From the NCBI GenBank assembly GCA_030248065.1, contig JASAMV010004951.1, forward strand, positions 1 through 64,000: a stretch of DNA of 64,000 nt. The letters are read 5' to 3'. Made by a program: the position numbers and the translations under genes. This DNA is from Rhynchonema sp. JSB1_4. Taxonomy: Eukaryota; Nematoda; Chromadorea; Monhysterida; Xyalidae. Below the pieces are notes generated by a model that saw only the letters and a list, made by a program, of their open reading frames with translations, did no database searches and was not told the DNA's origin. Shown one piece after another: positions 32,522-45,400 of the stretch. How positions within the stretch are numbered: the stretch's first letter is position 1; every line of letters starts with the position of its first letter.

Positions 32522-33265
32522 ATGTTTTTGAACATGTCATATTTATTCTGGTCATGGACGTTTGCAATTGTGCAACATATCGTTTTCATCCTGCTCTGGT
32601 ACTACACACTTCGTCTGTTCTTCAACTGGTCAATCGCGCTGCTCCATCACAAATTCAATCTCGCCCATTCACTCGCTCAATCCATCACTCTTTTCCTGTT
32701 CGTCAATGTTCTATTCGAATTGGTCAACACGTGGCATCGCGAATACTTCACCAGCAGCCAGTATTCGAATCTGCCCCTGTATTGTCGGATTCCGAAATTT
32801 GGTAACTGGATTTGCCAGCATTCCGACCTCGTCGAGCCGGCCAGCTCAATTCTGTGGCGTCTCAGTCCGCTCAGGATTTTCATCGTTCTGCCGCTCAACG
32901 CAATCGCCCACGCAGCGGCCCCGATCGGAAGGACCGTCGGCAGTTTCGGTCAGTCCTGGCTGGCTGAAATGTCCTGGTACTTTCAAATCCCGATTCTGGT
33001 CGTTTTCTGTCTGCTCATTCTGGCGCTGCCGTTTCTGTACTTTGGCTACGAAATGAACGGTTTCTGGGGTGCGTTCAGTCTGACTGGACCTGGTCAGAAA
33101 CAGAGGGAGGCGCTGAAACATCACAGAATTTCGCAAGATCAGCAGACGAAAAAGATCGTCTGCACGTACAGGAATAATCAGATGATCAGGGTGCCTGAAT
33201 ATGCTCATCGAACAGAGAACACACCAAGTGCTAAGCGTGGAGTAGAATGTATTTCAGTTAAATGA
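32522..33265 (+). CDS. CLCC1: CLCC1-like multi-pass membrane protein (5' end unresolved)
   Basis: The open frame from ATG 32522 gives 247 residues. A TTCCAG acceptor lies directly before this ATG, so it is probably an internal exon and the N-terminal luminal part lies upstream; I could not place those exons. Hydrophobic segments fall at about residues 5-28, 42-62 and 150-175. The stretch LSPLRIFIVLPLNAIAH through ILALPFLYFGYEMNGFWGAF has the order and spacing of the C-terminal half of chloride channel CLIC-like protein 1 (an ER-membrane protein), including the polar loop between helices and the final aliphatic helix followed by a basic tail. The match is from memory of the family and is moderate. 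The open frame continues upstream to 32237, but 32230-32310 is a degenerate GGCTTA repeat and is unlikely to be coding. Confidence 0.6.
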   Translation: MFLNMSYLFWSWTFAIVQHIVFILLWYYTLRLFFNWSIALLHHKFNLAHSLAQSITLFLFVNVLFELVNTWHREYFTSSQYSNLPLYCRIPKFGNWICQHSDLVEPASSILWRLSPLRIFIVLPLNAIAHAAAPIGRTVGSFGQSWLAEMSWYFQIPILVVFCLLILALPFLYFGYEMNGFWGAFSLTGPGQKQREALKHHRISQDQQTKKIVCTYRNNQMIRVPEYAHRTENTPSAKRGVECISVK

Positions 33266-33652
33266 ACTTTGCTTCTGTTTATTATATTTATCAAATTTAT
33301 ACATATCAGATTTAGTGGACCATGCCTGTTTCTATGCGGTCTGAAACTTTTTAACCTCGTCGGAATAAAAATTGCAAAGATATTGTTGAAGGCAGCTTTT
33401 TTATGTGAGTGTTTTGCGGTTGAAAAAAATCCGCACCAATTACCTTCTGCATTGTATCCTCTTACTGGACGCACATACTCATCGTACGTTATTCGCGAAC
33501 AAAAGAAAACAACAAGGTTGTGCTCAGTCTTTTCATCACGTCCGCTCACTGACGATGTCGCGGTGCACCGTGGCGCCTGCGAACGCGGGTTTAATATTGA
33601 AACAGGGAGCCAAAAAAATTCAAATTTTTTTCAATTTACTATTAGTATCCAG

Positions 33653-35070
33653 ATGCTACTGAACCCGGATCCCATTTCCCGTCTGGCAGCCGACCCCACG
33701 TTCACAGCGCGATGTGTGGGCAAGCTGCATCAGTGCGTGCAAACGGGCAAGTGGGAAGCCAGAACGGCCGTGCTGAAGGGAAATCTGTTGTTTCTGATGA
33801 AAAACGCCAAGGATCCACTGCCCGAACAAATGTTGATCATTGAGGTTACAGTTGGTGTTTCGGCTTATTCCGTTGTCGGCGACGCACTGCACAATTCTTG
33901 CGCTCACCATTAAGCCACATTACGTCGACCACATTAGTGTTAGCCTGCATTCTGTAAGCCTCTATGGTGGATGTCTCCACATCAATGTCGCCACAGTGAA
34001 GGGCGGACGGTACCACGTGTATGTTGGTCTTATTGAATAGAGCTGAGTCAACCAAAAAGCCTGTCACTGTGTGGTGAATATCTTCCATGCTGACCGAAAA
34101 TGGCATCCGGATTCTGTCCCTATGAAGAGCGTAGGTAGACTTCGTACCTAACCCTGTCACCAAATTGCAGGACTGTCGCGTCGATCTTTCCGATGAGGAA
34201 CAGGCTGGTCAGTCGTTTGCATTCGAGATTCGCTATCAGACCAGCGAGAATTCGTATCAATTCGCTGCCGAAACGGTGAAGGACCTCGAGAAATGGGTGA
34301 CCATGTAAGTCGATGCCACATAACCCGTTGCCACTTTTTGTAACGACGCGTTTGGAACATTAGCATCGCGCGTATAGGCGCTGCATAAGCACACACAGCA
34401 AATCTGGTGATCGGTCAAGTCTAGATCCTCTGTTTGTGAAGTGATCATCATAATCGCATTTCTAAATCTCAATTGTATCAAAATTCACGTGACCAGGACC
34501 GGACCACCAACAACCGCGTTTGATCCTTTAGACGCCTTTTCGGAAATGTGCAGTCCCATATCTTAATGACACGTGCATTAACGACTGTCCGTGTCACATG
34601 TAATGCAAACCGTGGCCCGAATTTTCTCGATCGCGCAATCGCAATCAATCGCGCGGTGCAATTCAAAAAGCCCGTGTATTTGATACATCGCACGCTCTCC
34701 ACTTCGGTGAGTAAATTCCCTTTCGACTCAAAAACATTTGTGCGTTGAACAACGCTGCCGTTCGCGTAAACACGCAACAAATTGAGGTCAGGTCAGAATG
34801 CTGGAAGTTGTCATCCATCGCTTTTAATTGCACAGCACAATTGATTGAGATTATTGTGCAATCGGGAATTCGGACCCATTATGCTTTCAAGCTTGGTTAT
34901 ACACACCGCACAAATATTCACAATTTCCTGTCATTATTTACCAGCAGCTTGCATTCAGGCTCGTCTCATGCAGTTCGAACCATGTTCGCCTGGCCAAAGA
35001 ACTGTATGAAGAACAACAGAAACAACATGAATCGACGTTGGCTGTCAAAGTTCCCCCACCCTTGTTGTGA
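33653..35070 (+). CDS. Small PH-domain protein, sesquipedalian (PHETA)-like
   Basis: Three exons: 33653-33844, 34171-34304 and 34959-35070, giving 145 residues. It is essentially one pleckstrin-homology domain: LLNPDPISRLA start, KWEARTAVLKGNLLFLM (strands 3-4), LIIEDCRVDL, then YQFAAETVKDLEKWVTM forming the C-terminal helix with the invariant Trp, followed by LAKELYEEQQKQHE as in sesquipedalians. Those proteins bind OCRL/INPP5B on endosomes (family knowledge). The typical C-terminal proline-rich part with the F&H motif is not present: the frame stops after KVPPPLL. Either the protein is truncated or another exon follows. The final exon runs into a tandem duplication (35051-35345), so the stop could be secondary. 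Confidence 0.72.
34741..34815 (+). repeat. Interspersed ~85-bp repeat, copy 2
   Basis: gttgaacaacgctgccgttc, cacgcaac and gctggaagttgtcatc blocks, in the PH-domain gene's second intron. Confidence 0.75.
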
Positions 35071-35345
35071 TCAAAGTTTTTCGGTCACTTTTTCGTGAAA
35101 TACACCGCTATATGCCTGAGTTTTACGCACATTATTTCACAAATTCTGTCGCATAATAAACTGCGAACTTGACACGTTCGTAAAATCATGTTGTCATGTC
35201 AGTGATTGTGATGACACCGAACGCCAACTTGCACCAAAGTTTCCCCACCCTTGTGATCAACGTTTTTCAGTCGCTTTGTCGTGAAATATACATACCTGTC
35301 TATGTCAGTTTTATGCACATTATTTTACAAATTCTTTCGCATAAT
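35051..35345. repeat. Diverged tandem duplication
   Basis: 35051-35160 and 35239-35345 share gtttccccacccttg, gtgaaatac, cattattt and acaaattct.tcgcataata in the same order. The first copy includes the stop codon of the PH-domain gene. Confidence 0.8.
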
Positions 35346-35651
35346 AACAAAAGTCATATGATCACAATAAGGCATTTCACAGCAATAATGAAAAACGCTA
35401 ACTGCAAGTTGGTTGACATGCATAATGAGCACAATCAGAGATGTTTCACGTGAGCACAACACACGCTCATTTCTTTTTGGAGGCACATGACCAGCTACTG
35501 AATATGACCCGGTCTGTGAAAACAGGTCGAAACGGGCAATCGACAGCATATCGCTGTCTAACTTACATCGTGACCTCTATCGTCGGTTAGTCAAAGTCAA
35601 CCATCCTACAATCAGCCAAAACCACGAATTTTTCGTTCCGCACAATTGAAT

Positions 35652-38600
35652 TCACGCATTATCCACATTCCAAAACTGAATATCATCACCGAGTTCGAGG
35701 AATTTGTCAAATCCGACGCGCGTGCACGAGCCATCGACACCGACGCTGTATTTGTGGTACTCGCCATCGAGTGTCAGGGCTGAAAAGTACATACAATACA
35801 TTCGCACATGGATACCCTTTATTTCTTTCTTCTTGTTGCAGCCATATCAAACTTGGTGATCGGTCTGATTGTGGTCAACAATTTTACGAACTCAAAACTT
35901 ATAGCTTGGTATTCTCAAAACGTCCGCTAAGTTTAAAAAAAGTCACGTGACAAACAGCGTTCCGATTGCAATCAGTCATCGAATCGCCCATTTTGCAATT
36001 ATTCTATTCTCATGATGGTAAGGGCTATTCAAGTCCAATCTGATACAATTACTTGCCAAATATTCGTAAATTGAAAGACTCCAACAAATGTTGTTATTGC
36101 TCTCGAATGGTACATAAAACAAGATACATACATCACACACACGCACTAAGTGCAGGAAGGACGAATGCACGACCGTCTTGAAAGCTTGCGGAAATATAAG
36201 AAATAAAATCGCCATTTGCGAGAGCAATGACAAAGCTGACAAATATTCATAAATTCAACAACTCCAACTATAAATAACCCACTCACCAACAACAGTCTGA
36301 TTGTTGACGAAGGCGCATGTGCACACAATCTCGTCGGCCGCGGGACTGAACTGCGCCAGACTTCGGCGGGCTTCTTCGCTCACAATGCCCACTTGTTGTA
36401 GGCTGCAAGCGCACAGGACACCGTCAGAGGCTTCATTGTCAGTCACCATATCATGTTTAGCATTAGAACTGCTAAAGTGAGTTACTACGAACAATAGTCA
36501 CCACACATTGGCCAAGACCAGTAGACAGATTGACTGGGCACAATGTACACCATTATTCTTACGAATTTCACGACGTTAAAGAGGTGGCAAAGCGTTGCAT
36601 CAACACGAGCACCAAACCAGCTCGTGTGGCCACGGTGGGTGGTTTACTGTGCCACTGTGGATCTGGCTGGTGTAATCTCATTGGCAATGACCGGCTACAT
36701 CGTCCATCTGTGAAACAAGATCGAAACGGACCACGAAAAAACACGATTGCACAACTGCAGGCAGATTGGTGTTGTATGGCCAAATGCAGAACTGTTAGTT
36801 TTGTATATGTGTGAGACACGATCCGAGTGACGTAATAACCAACATTGTCTTTCGGTTCGACTTCGTGTCCCTAACGGCAAACAAATGTACGGTGCCTTTG
36901 TCGCTGCCAACACACAACAGCGAACTGTCGACGCTGAAGCGGACGCTGCAAAGCGAAACGCAACTGCATATTGACACAAGCCGCTTCAAAGTGACGTCAT
37001 CCGAAGCGCCGGGGTCCGGCATTTTCGCTCACATTTTGAAAAAGAATATTCATTGCTACATTACAGTAATAGCAGTGGACCAACGGCAGGTTGAGGGATA
37101 AAAGGACGCATTCAGGTTCCACTGTCAAGAGTGTCCAGGATCAAAAAACGGACCGTGTTTGCAGTTGGTTGAGCAGCAAATGGTTGACAAGCCAGAGAGT
37201 GTTGTTGTGCTAGCAGAAAGACACCGACACGGGTCTGGGAAGTGGATCCGACGGCAATTCCAATCCCAGACACCCCCTCTAGTCACCCACCAACCATTGC
37301 AACGTTGCCGGATCGCAGCCCCGTCTGAATTCACTCAGCAGCGTGCGAGAGCGAACATCAAACACACGAATCACCGTGCCCTGAAACTTTGAGGGGTGCT
37401 TTGAGCGCGTGAGCCAGGCGTCAAACGAAGTGGGCATAGTTGGCCTATTCGGCCACTATTAAAACACATTCACTGAAAAGAGTGTTCATCATCACACCGC
37501 AGCCACTAATGGGATAACGACATTATGCTGGTCGATCGGTCTTTCCTTACGCACGTGATAAATTGCATTGGCGATATTTCGAGATTTACTGACGTTATAA
37601 GTTCGAAGAGTGTGAAAGTTTTTCATTAACCTTGATGAGAGCAGGTGGGAATTCAGTGGCACCAGTAAATCTCTAAATATCCTCAGACCGTCAGACCAGA
37701 ACAAAAACTTACGTGGCCAAGACAAGACACAGGCCGGGCCGAACAAAAAGTCTGATTTCGCCACATATCATGTCGTTTCAAAAATGTTTTACCATCGGCA
37801 AAAATTGGCAGAACGAATGAACAAAATCAATACCGCAAACACCTTGGAAAAAGAAACAAACCGCACAAAATACAAAAATCCAGCCATTCTTGCAACACCC
37901 AGCATAAATTTGATATACTGCGTTGCGCAAGACTGCACCAAAAACAATGAAATGTCATCTTACTTAGCGTCGACAACAGCATGTCAACATGAACATAGGA
38001 CAGTATTTTCGAAACGGTGCAAACGTTAGTTGGGTGCAAAGGTCGGTGGCGAGCTCGGTGTGACAGCGGTGCCAAAAAAAGTGACGTTACTAACTGATGG
38101 CAGCACGAAATCAAAACAGCTCCATGAAAGCCAACCAAATTCAAACACATCGTTTGCGATTTGCGAAAGCCTAAACAACCAATATTGCAAACAACCGATT
38201 TGCCCTTGCACAGCAGACTGTCAAACCTGTCCTTTCGTTTAGAAACGCGCGTCTGCTGCTTGCTCAGCATGCAATATTTCAAGCTTACGGCGAACTTTCT
38301 CACACCGAGCTTTCCATCGGCCTTTACACCCAACCGACCTTGTTTTGGAAATATCATCCATAGCGACTCACCAACTCCGACCCGGTCGCCAGCAGCGTGG
38401 CATCGTTACTCAGTGAGATGGCAGCCAATTCGGACTGATGTGCATCAAGTAATACGGGTGCCACGGAGGACTCGCGGCTGATTAGACGCAGGTTCTGTGT
38501 CATAGGAAAGTGAGAGGGGTTCTGTTTTTTGTGGTCGCGAGGCCATTTTGGCCAATCTTTGCACTGTGACGAGGGGACGAGGATCTGGTGCACAACCATA

Positions 38601-41600
38601 TTGTTAATTAACGCCAGTTTTGTTAAACGATACGAATCCACTTGCCATAAGTTGGGTTAGAGAAATGTCGGGTGTCGGGTGCCAAAAAAGTGTAGGTGTG
38701 GGGTGTCGGATTCTTTGGGACCCAACACCCGACACTTACGGTCCAAAACATCAGTTTTGCTGTGAGAAGAACTTTTGAGAGAAAATTTTCTTCGAACCAA
38801 ATGTATCTGAAGGCGCAGAATGTACATCTTGGTGTTTATTTCGTTTGAAAAAAACTTGAATTCAATACAATTGAGCCAAAACTTGCTTTAAAATGAGCAA
38901 AGTTTTGTCTATTTTTGGTTGAAAAACTAGATGTCGGGTATTTTTAGAACTGTCGGGTGTCGGCTTTTTTTTCTCAGATGGCGGGTGTCGGGTACCCCCC
39001 CCCCCGACCTCTAAGCCTTGAAAATGTGGCACGTCAAACATCGTCGTATGAAACCAGTTGGATCTAGATATTTCCACGTGCTTATTAGGAACATTGTGAA
39101 CATGAACCTGCGCGCGTACTACCGTGGCGGTTCACTTGGAGACATGGAACTGTAACTAATCTATAGCATAATGCCATATACTGACTGCGCAACCAGCGAC
39201 CGACCACAGAAGTGGCTCAACACCGTGATGTAGTTGTGCGGTGGGGTTGCGGGAGTGGGCAGCCAGCTCGAGCTAACCCACAACCACCCCCTTCCCAAAC
39301 CGCCTACGAGTCAGGTCGAGCTACCCCAAAAACGGCAAAGACGTGTTTTCAGACGTATTTCTGGCAAAAATTTTGGCCATTACCCCAAAATTCCAAAATT
39401 TGTTAGGTAGCCAGCTCGAGGTGGCATGACCCCACCCCCGGTTAACCAGCCAGTGCTACCTGGCCAACTACATACATCACCAGCTCAAGATGAATGTTAT
39501 TTGACTGACCAACTCCGTCACTCACCACCAGCTGCACACTACCACACTTTCTGCCCGGGAACACGACGTGCTCGACACTTTGCGTGGCGTCGGTGCACAA
39601 ATCGGCCAGACCCAACGGATTGGCACGCGTGTCGAGCGTGCACACGAGGGCGGCCTGATTGGGAAAGGCGAACACGTGCACCTGCGTGTGCACCACGACG
39701 ATCAGTCTGAAAAAATATACGGTACGAATCTTGTTGTTTGTTGAACGGATTATTCATACTAGTTTTCTTGGGCTTTGCCTGTTTTGTTTTGAGATGACCG
39801 GGTACGCAGCCCATTACACTTTTGTGCACCGCATGGCGTATATTACGCCAACGAAACATTTGTGGCCCCCATTTTTAGATCACCACGTGGCCACTTTAGA
39901 ATCAGAACATATTCGTTTTACACTGTGATGATAACCTGGCCCACCGCTGGTCCATGAAAATCGTCAGAACAAGATCGAAAAAAACACATAACATCACCAC
40001 CACGGTCACAAATAAAACCGTTTCCTGAAACAGTGGGACAGCGGTGCGTTGGTTTTGGTCATTTTCGTCGCGTTTTCACAAAAGGTGCATGAGGACGTCG
40101 TCGGTAAGAATACACCCGGCCATGTGAATCCCCAGAAACAATTCTATTCAAAAAAAAACAAACCAAACTGACCTTGTATGTGACATCAGAACATTGAGCA
40201 CCGGTGACGAGAACGTCAGTTCGAGGATGAACGCCTGCAAATGGCATCAAAGTGAAATTTGATTCATTCATTCATTTTATTTTTACAGTAAGCATGGAAG
40301 TTACAAGCCACAAGAGATAAATCGTAATATCGTACGACATAGATGTGAAACTTCGTTCCGTCCAAAGCTCGTCAGAAGCATAACATCACCCAATACACAT
40401 TTTTGACGTATTCCAAAAATTTACCATAAGCATATTCAGACTTAGCATTTACATAACACTTCACACACCGACCGACGAGACTATCCCATATCATATGCAT
40501 TTATGGTCGATACAGCATAATGCATCGCGATCTGCATGGTCTTTACGCCTTACTACCGGTTCGTTATAACCATAAGTGCAGGCTACTAATGCAGGGCCAT
40601 GTACCGCTGATATGCTTATAACCAGGTTTCACTGTGCAAGCAAAATGGGATTTTTCAAGTGAGAACATTTTGCTGTTTGTTGAGAATTGTAAACTCGATC
40701 GGGTAAAGCTGTTGCCAAAAAAAAGTTCCGCAAATAAACAGATTTCACTGTGGTGTCTTGTTCACAAATCTAACAGATCCCACTATCGCGGCTACAACCC
40801 AAGCCGGAAAACTCGAATGTCAGCAAAGCGCACGACAAAGGCAAAAAAAACCAGAGAATGGCAAGCAACCTTTCTAGTGTCATCCCACACGAGCACAGTA
40901 TTGTCAGCGAATTTCGCATATCGCCCCCCGCCCACGATGGCGATCAGATTGGTTCGATGCAATAGACGACACAGTTTGACACTACCCACTGTGTTCACGC
41001 CTGAAATAGTGTTGTTGTTGTTGTTGCTGTTGGTACAGCGGTGTCAGTATGCCAAACAGTACATTGTACCCTCTCTATTGTGGTCCTGCATTACGTGCAA
41101 CACTGGTGAGGTGACGACTGACGAGTCTATTCGGTCCTCCTAACGTACACTATAACTCTTTATAATGAACATTTCTTTTCATCTTATATAGTAAATTTCC
41201 AAATTCGCTGCCGCACAGTAAAGTACGCCCCATAGTTAATGTCAAGTTCTAAACCCGAAAATCAACTTGTGAAACATTCAGACAGCCAACACACACGCAG
41301 CTTGCCAGCCAGCCAGGCAGGTGCGCGCAATGTTTCAGAACCGCGCATGGTTAGCGTTCGGGTTTATAACTTGACATTAACTATGGGGCGTAGTTTACTG
41401 TGCGGCAGCGAATTTGGAAATTTACTATACTTGATGAAATTGTCGCAGTCAAAGCATGTACCTGGGGCCACTGTTGGTTTCAGCTGGAGCTGAGGCCACG
41501 GTTCATGCTTTGGAACAATTACATGTTTTTCGTTCGTTATCGATAGTGAAGCGCGATTGCAGTGCATAATGTCATACTTACGTATGGTGCCGGTGAAACA

Positions 41601-42204
41601 TTTTCTGCAGAAATAAAACCAGAACACGGTGCAGCAGGCTATTTCAAAAGTTAGGACTTTTCAGCAACGCTTTCTGACGGCGTTCTCAATCTAGTATAGT
41701 AAATTTCCAAATTCGCTGCCGCACAGTAACGTACTCCCCATAGTTAATGTCAGGTTCTAAACCCGAAAATCAGATTGTGAAACATTCAGGCAGCCAACAC
41801 ACACGCAGCTTGCCAGCCAGCCAGGCAGCTGCGCGCAATGTTTCAGAACTGCGCATGATTAGCGTTTGGGTTCATAACTTGACATTAACTATGGGGCGTA
41901 CTTTACTGTGCGGCAGCGAATTTGGAAATTTACTATAACAATTTTTGAACGCTGTTTTGGCTGTCTGAGTTACAATTCTACAACAGGAACGCACTTCAGT
42001 GCCCGAAAACAACGGACCACGCCCGGTAACTATGACTATGAAGAGAGCGGACCGTCTTTGGATAACTATGTTTAAAAACCCACCTAAATTGAGTAGTTCC
42101 ACGAGCGGTTCCAAATTGAACACACGCAGTCCGTTATCCAATCCCACAGCAAAGAGGTCCTGTGCGGAATTGAAGGTTACGGACTGAATACTACCACCTG
42201 GCAT
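35652..42204 (-). CDS. WDR45: WD-repeat PROPPIN, WDR45/WIPI4 type
   Basis: Phosphoinositide-binding seven-bladed propeller that acts in autophagosome formation. Nine exons: 42204-42084, 41000-40870, 40234-40173, 39706-39526, 38494-38372, 37380-37295, 36945-36844, 36402-36287, 35779-35652. Sum 1050 nt, 349 residues, close to the human 360. Seen: FAVGLDNGLRVFNLEPL (blade 1), LIAIVGGGRYAKF and VLVWDD (blade 2), FPGRKCGSVQL, the family hallmark DAHQSELAAISLS, the lipid-binding FRRG (224-227) in SEFRRGCDPATLQ, SSLLCVGSDKGTVHLF, and the C-terminal LDGEYHKYSV with an acidic DD tail as in WIPI4 rather than WIPI1/2. The start ATG is 240 bp downstream of the TRMT11 stop on the same strand. Intron 1 carries a pair of near-identical MITEs; intron 4 carries another element. 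Confidence 0.95.
38653..39019. mobile_element. TAGGGTTAGAG-type element, copy 1
   Basis: Starts TGGGTTAGAG and ends CTCTAAGCC. Arms are tgtcgggtgtcgg units. No target duplication visible. In WDR45 intron 4. Confidence 0.65.
41187..41429. mobile_element. TA-flanked MITE with ~70-bp inverted repeats, copy A
   Basis: Ends TATAGTAAATTTCC / GGAAATTTACTATA continue inward through gctgccgcacagtaa and ccatagttaatgtca. A tc(agccagccagg) centre. In WDR45 intron 1. Confidence 0.9.
41695..41937. mobile_element. TA-flanked MITE with ~70-bp inverted repeats, copy B
   Basis: Same length (243 bp) and orientation as 41187-41429, with only scattered differences, 265 bp downstream in the same intron. Confidence 0.9.
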
Positions 42205-42443
42205 TTTCTGGGTTCAGCTGAAAATCTGCGAAATGAATGTTTCGGTGATGCAACAAGTCAAATCGCGAATTGAGATAAACTGGTTTGTAATCATCAGCGC
42301 GGTAGATAAACCAAGAAAATTTAACAACAAAAACCAAAACAATGCCAGATCACAGGTTTATGCACACCGTAATGTCATATAACAAAGGTAACACAACAAC
42401 AAAAATAATTGTAAATAAACAAGCACAGTATTAAGTGAACATT

Positions 42444-45400
42444 TCACTGCAGTTTGAGCACTTTATCGCGGAATGACATTTTCTCGTGAATGTTGTTGTG
42501 CACATAGGCCCGCTCATTTGACGTCGACGTTGGCTCAGTGTGTTTCTGCATCACAATCAATCTTCTGGCCGATTGACCATACAAATGCTGCTCGCAATTG
42601 CCAACCAACTCAAGGCACGCATGTTGCGGCACAACGTCGTCCGTGTATCTGAAAGAAACGATGGCGGGCGTTTATCGCCTGGTCTTTTACTCACGTTTTC
42701 TCTTGGTCGTAGTCATACACCGTAGTTCGTGCACTTTCCGAAGATTTTTATGTTACAGATTGGACGGGTCTTCCTGGCTGGAGCCTAGGCCTGAACGAAA
42801 GCCTAACTCTGAAAGAAAGCCTCGGCCTACCAGAGAGCGAAAAAACGCGAATAATCGTCAAAGGCGAATAAACGTCCCATTTCGAACAAGAAAAGACGGG
42901 TTTCTGCCGATTGCGGAGCACTCTAGTTGAAGCACTTGGACTTGACTGTTTGTGAAAATGTTTCACCTGTGTCATAAGCATGGAGCTCATGCGTTGAAAA
43001 AAATCGTTGCTGAGAACGTATCAGTCGAAACCCAAAAGCACCAGAGAAAATTCATAGATTCGAAAAACACACGGTCACGAAAACGAAACTGTCAAGCCTT
43101 CCCAGCTTCCTGGCAGCACAATGCAAACAACATTCATCCAACAATTCCATAACACTGACTTTCATCAAAGGGACGCTCAGATCTTTTTTTAAACAGTTGC
43201 CGTCAAGGTTAAGTGCGCTTAGTTTCGAAATGTCCTACGTTATGAAGTTATAGCACCAAATTTAACACCTCAGAGGTCTGAAATCTAACTTGGTAATCAT
43301 ATCGAACCTACTCATCTTGATCCTACAAGCAAAAGTTGCTTACAGACACCAAATAAAACAAGCAGGCAGATAATTTCACACAGATCGAAATCAGGGACAT
43401 CAGCAAAACTAGCAATATTCGAAAGGCAAAAGACAGGTGATTGGGGTTAAATGTCAGGAGGGGCGGGTGCCCGACACCTGACATCTGGAAGTACCCGACA
43501 CCCGAAATCTGGGAAAAAAGCCGACACCCGGCAGTCCAAAAACTCCAGACACCCGATATCTAGTTTTTGAACCAAAAACCGACAAAGTTTGCTAATTTGC
43601 ATCATTAATGCAATTTTTTGGCTCAGGCCACTGAATTTAAATTTTGTCAAAATAAACACCAAAATGTCGCATTCTGCGCCTTTGAATACATTTGCTTCGT
43701 AGAAAATTTCTCTCAAAATTCGCCTCAAAATTCTTCTCTCAGCAAGACCGATGTTTTGAACCGTAAAGAGTCGGGTGTCGGCTGTCGGATACCAAACAAC
43801 CGACACCTACACTTTTTTGGCACCCGACATCCGACAGCTCTCTAACCGTACAGGTGACCAAGTCGACACCTACCGGATGCTAATAACCAATTTTAATATT
43901 TCACTGCACTCACTGGTCTCTCGAGCACGGGAACCAGTACGCCAGGCGACCACCCACTCGCAAATGTAACGCTGAGAAATCCAACAAGTCAAGGAAGACA
44001 TGTGACAGGCTGTACTTGGTCTTCTGCGGGAATGACTCGACGCTGCAATTAAGATCATGAACCTTGCATTTTTTTAAAATGTAATATTTTATTTCAATTT
44101 AGAGAGTTCCGCTACTCCAGAGGAAAACATCTGCCAAACAACAGATCAACGTACGGTTCAGTCGGTTTCGATTTTTCAATCCAGCCTTCCTTGAATTCCT
44201 TCTTGCCAACTTTGGAACACTTCTCACGCAGGCCGTATGGTGCTGCAAAAAATATGGCAGGAATTTGCGTATCACGATAACATTCCTGCTTTTTGGGCTA
44301 ATCGATAGTACTGTATTATTGCTTGATTAGACCACAACATTATAAGCCGCTTTTTGCACTGCACTGATGCCGAATGTGGTCAAGTATTGACTGTATTTGG
44401 CTTGCAGTCGCTTTGACTTGACAGAGAACGGTGCTGAAAATTGTATTCCAAAAAATCGTTATTTTACCATAATTACAGTACACCTGCGCGCTCATTACAG
44501 ATTGACACATTCACGCGAGAAGAGCCATCAGTCCATATTCACTGTGCATACTCGTTCAAAAGATTATCTGAACTGCAGCGAACCACCCATTCATTCACTC
44601 CGATCAACGACCATTCACACGCACGTTCGCAATGCGGTGCTGCATTCATTACAACCTCCTTCTCCCCTCCCCCCCCCCCCCCCCCCCATAGGAACGATTT
44701 GGACGTAATTTCAAATTCAAACTTCATCAATCAGCGTTCAGCAGGTGAACGGATTATTGAGAGCACCAGGTGTACCAGAGCAGCAAGGAACACATGTTAA
44801 TTGATATATCTATCATATGTATGTACATGTTCATTGATATATCTCATGTCCACTGTTGTTCATAATCTGTCTATGCATATGTACAGGTCTGTCATATCTG
44901 TTGTTCTTGCTTCCTGACACTTGCGCGATATTTTCACTTATCGGCTTTGTGTTCCCTCTGTTTCTTTCATGATATTTTCAGGAATGTACTGTACTCTCAT
45001 CTCAGTTCGTCCTAATCATACATCATGTTGCCTTTTGCGCTAATAAAATAATACACAGGTACAGTATGTACATACGTACTACCTGGCAGTCAGTACACAT
45101 TTATGGTTACGCGCGACGTTATCCATTTATGCGCGACGAAGACCTAAAGGACGACGTTGTTAATAAGAACGACGATACCGCAAAGGGCGACGATGTCACC
45201 GAACCGACCAGGTGGTCTCAATGGTCGTCATAAAAAGCGGGTTCACTCTAGGCCCCATCGCGCCCTTTCGATCTCGTTCTTATTCACTCGTCCTTTACTT
45301 CTCGCGCATAAATGGATAACGTCGCGCGTAACCATAAATGTGTACTGACTGCCAGGTAGTACGTATGTACATGCTGTACCTGTTATTTTATCAGCGCAAA

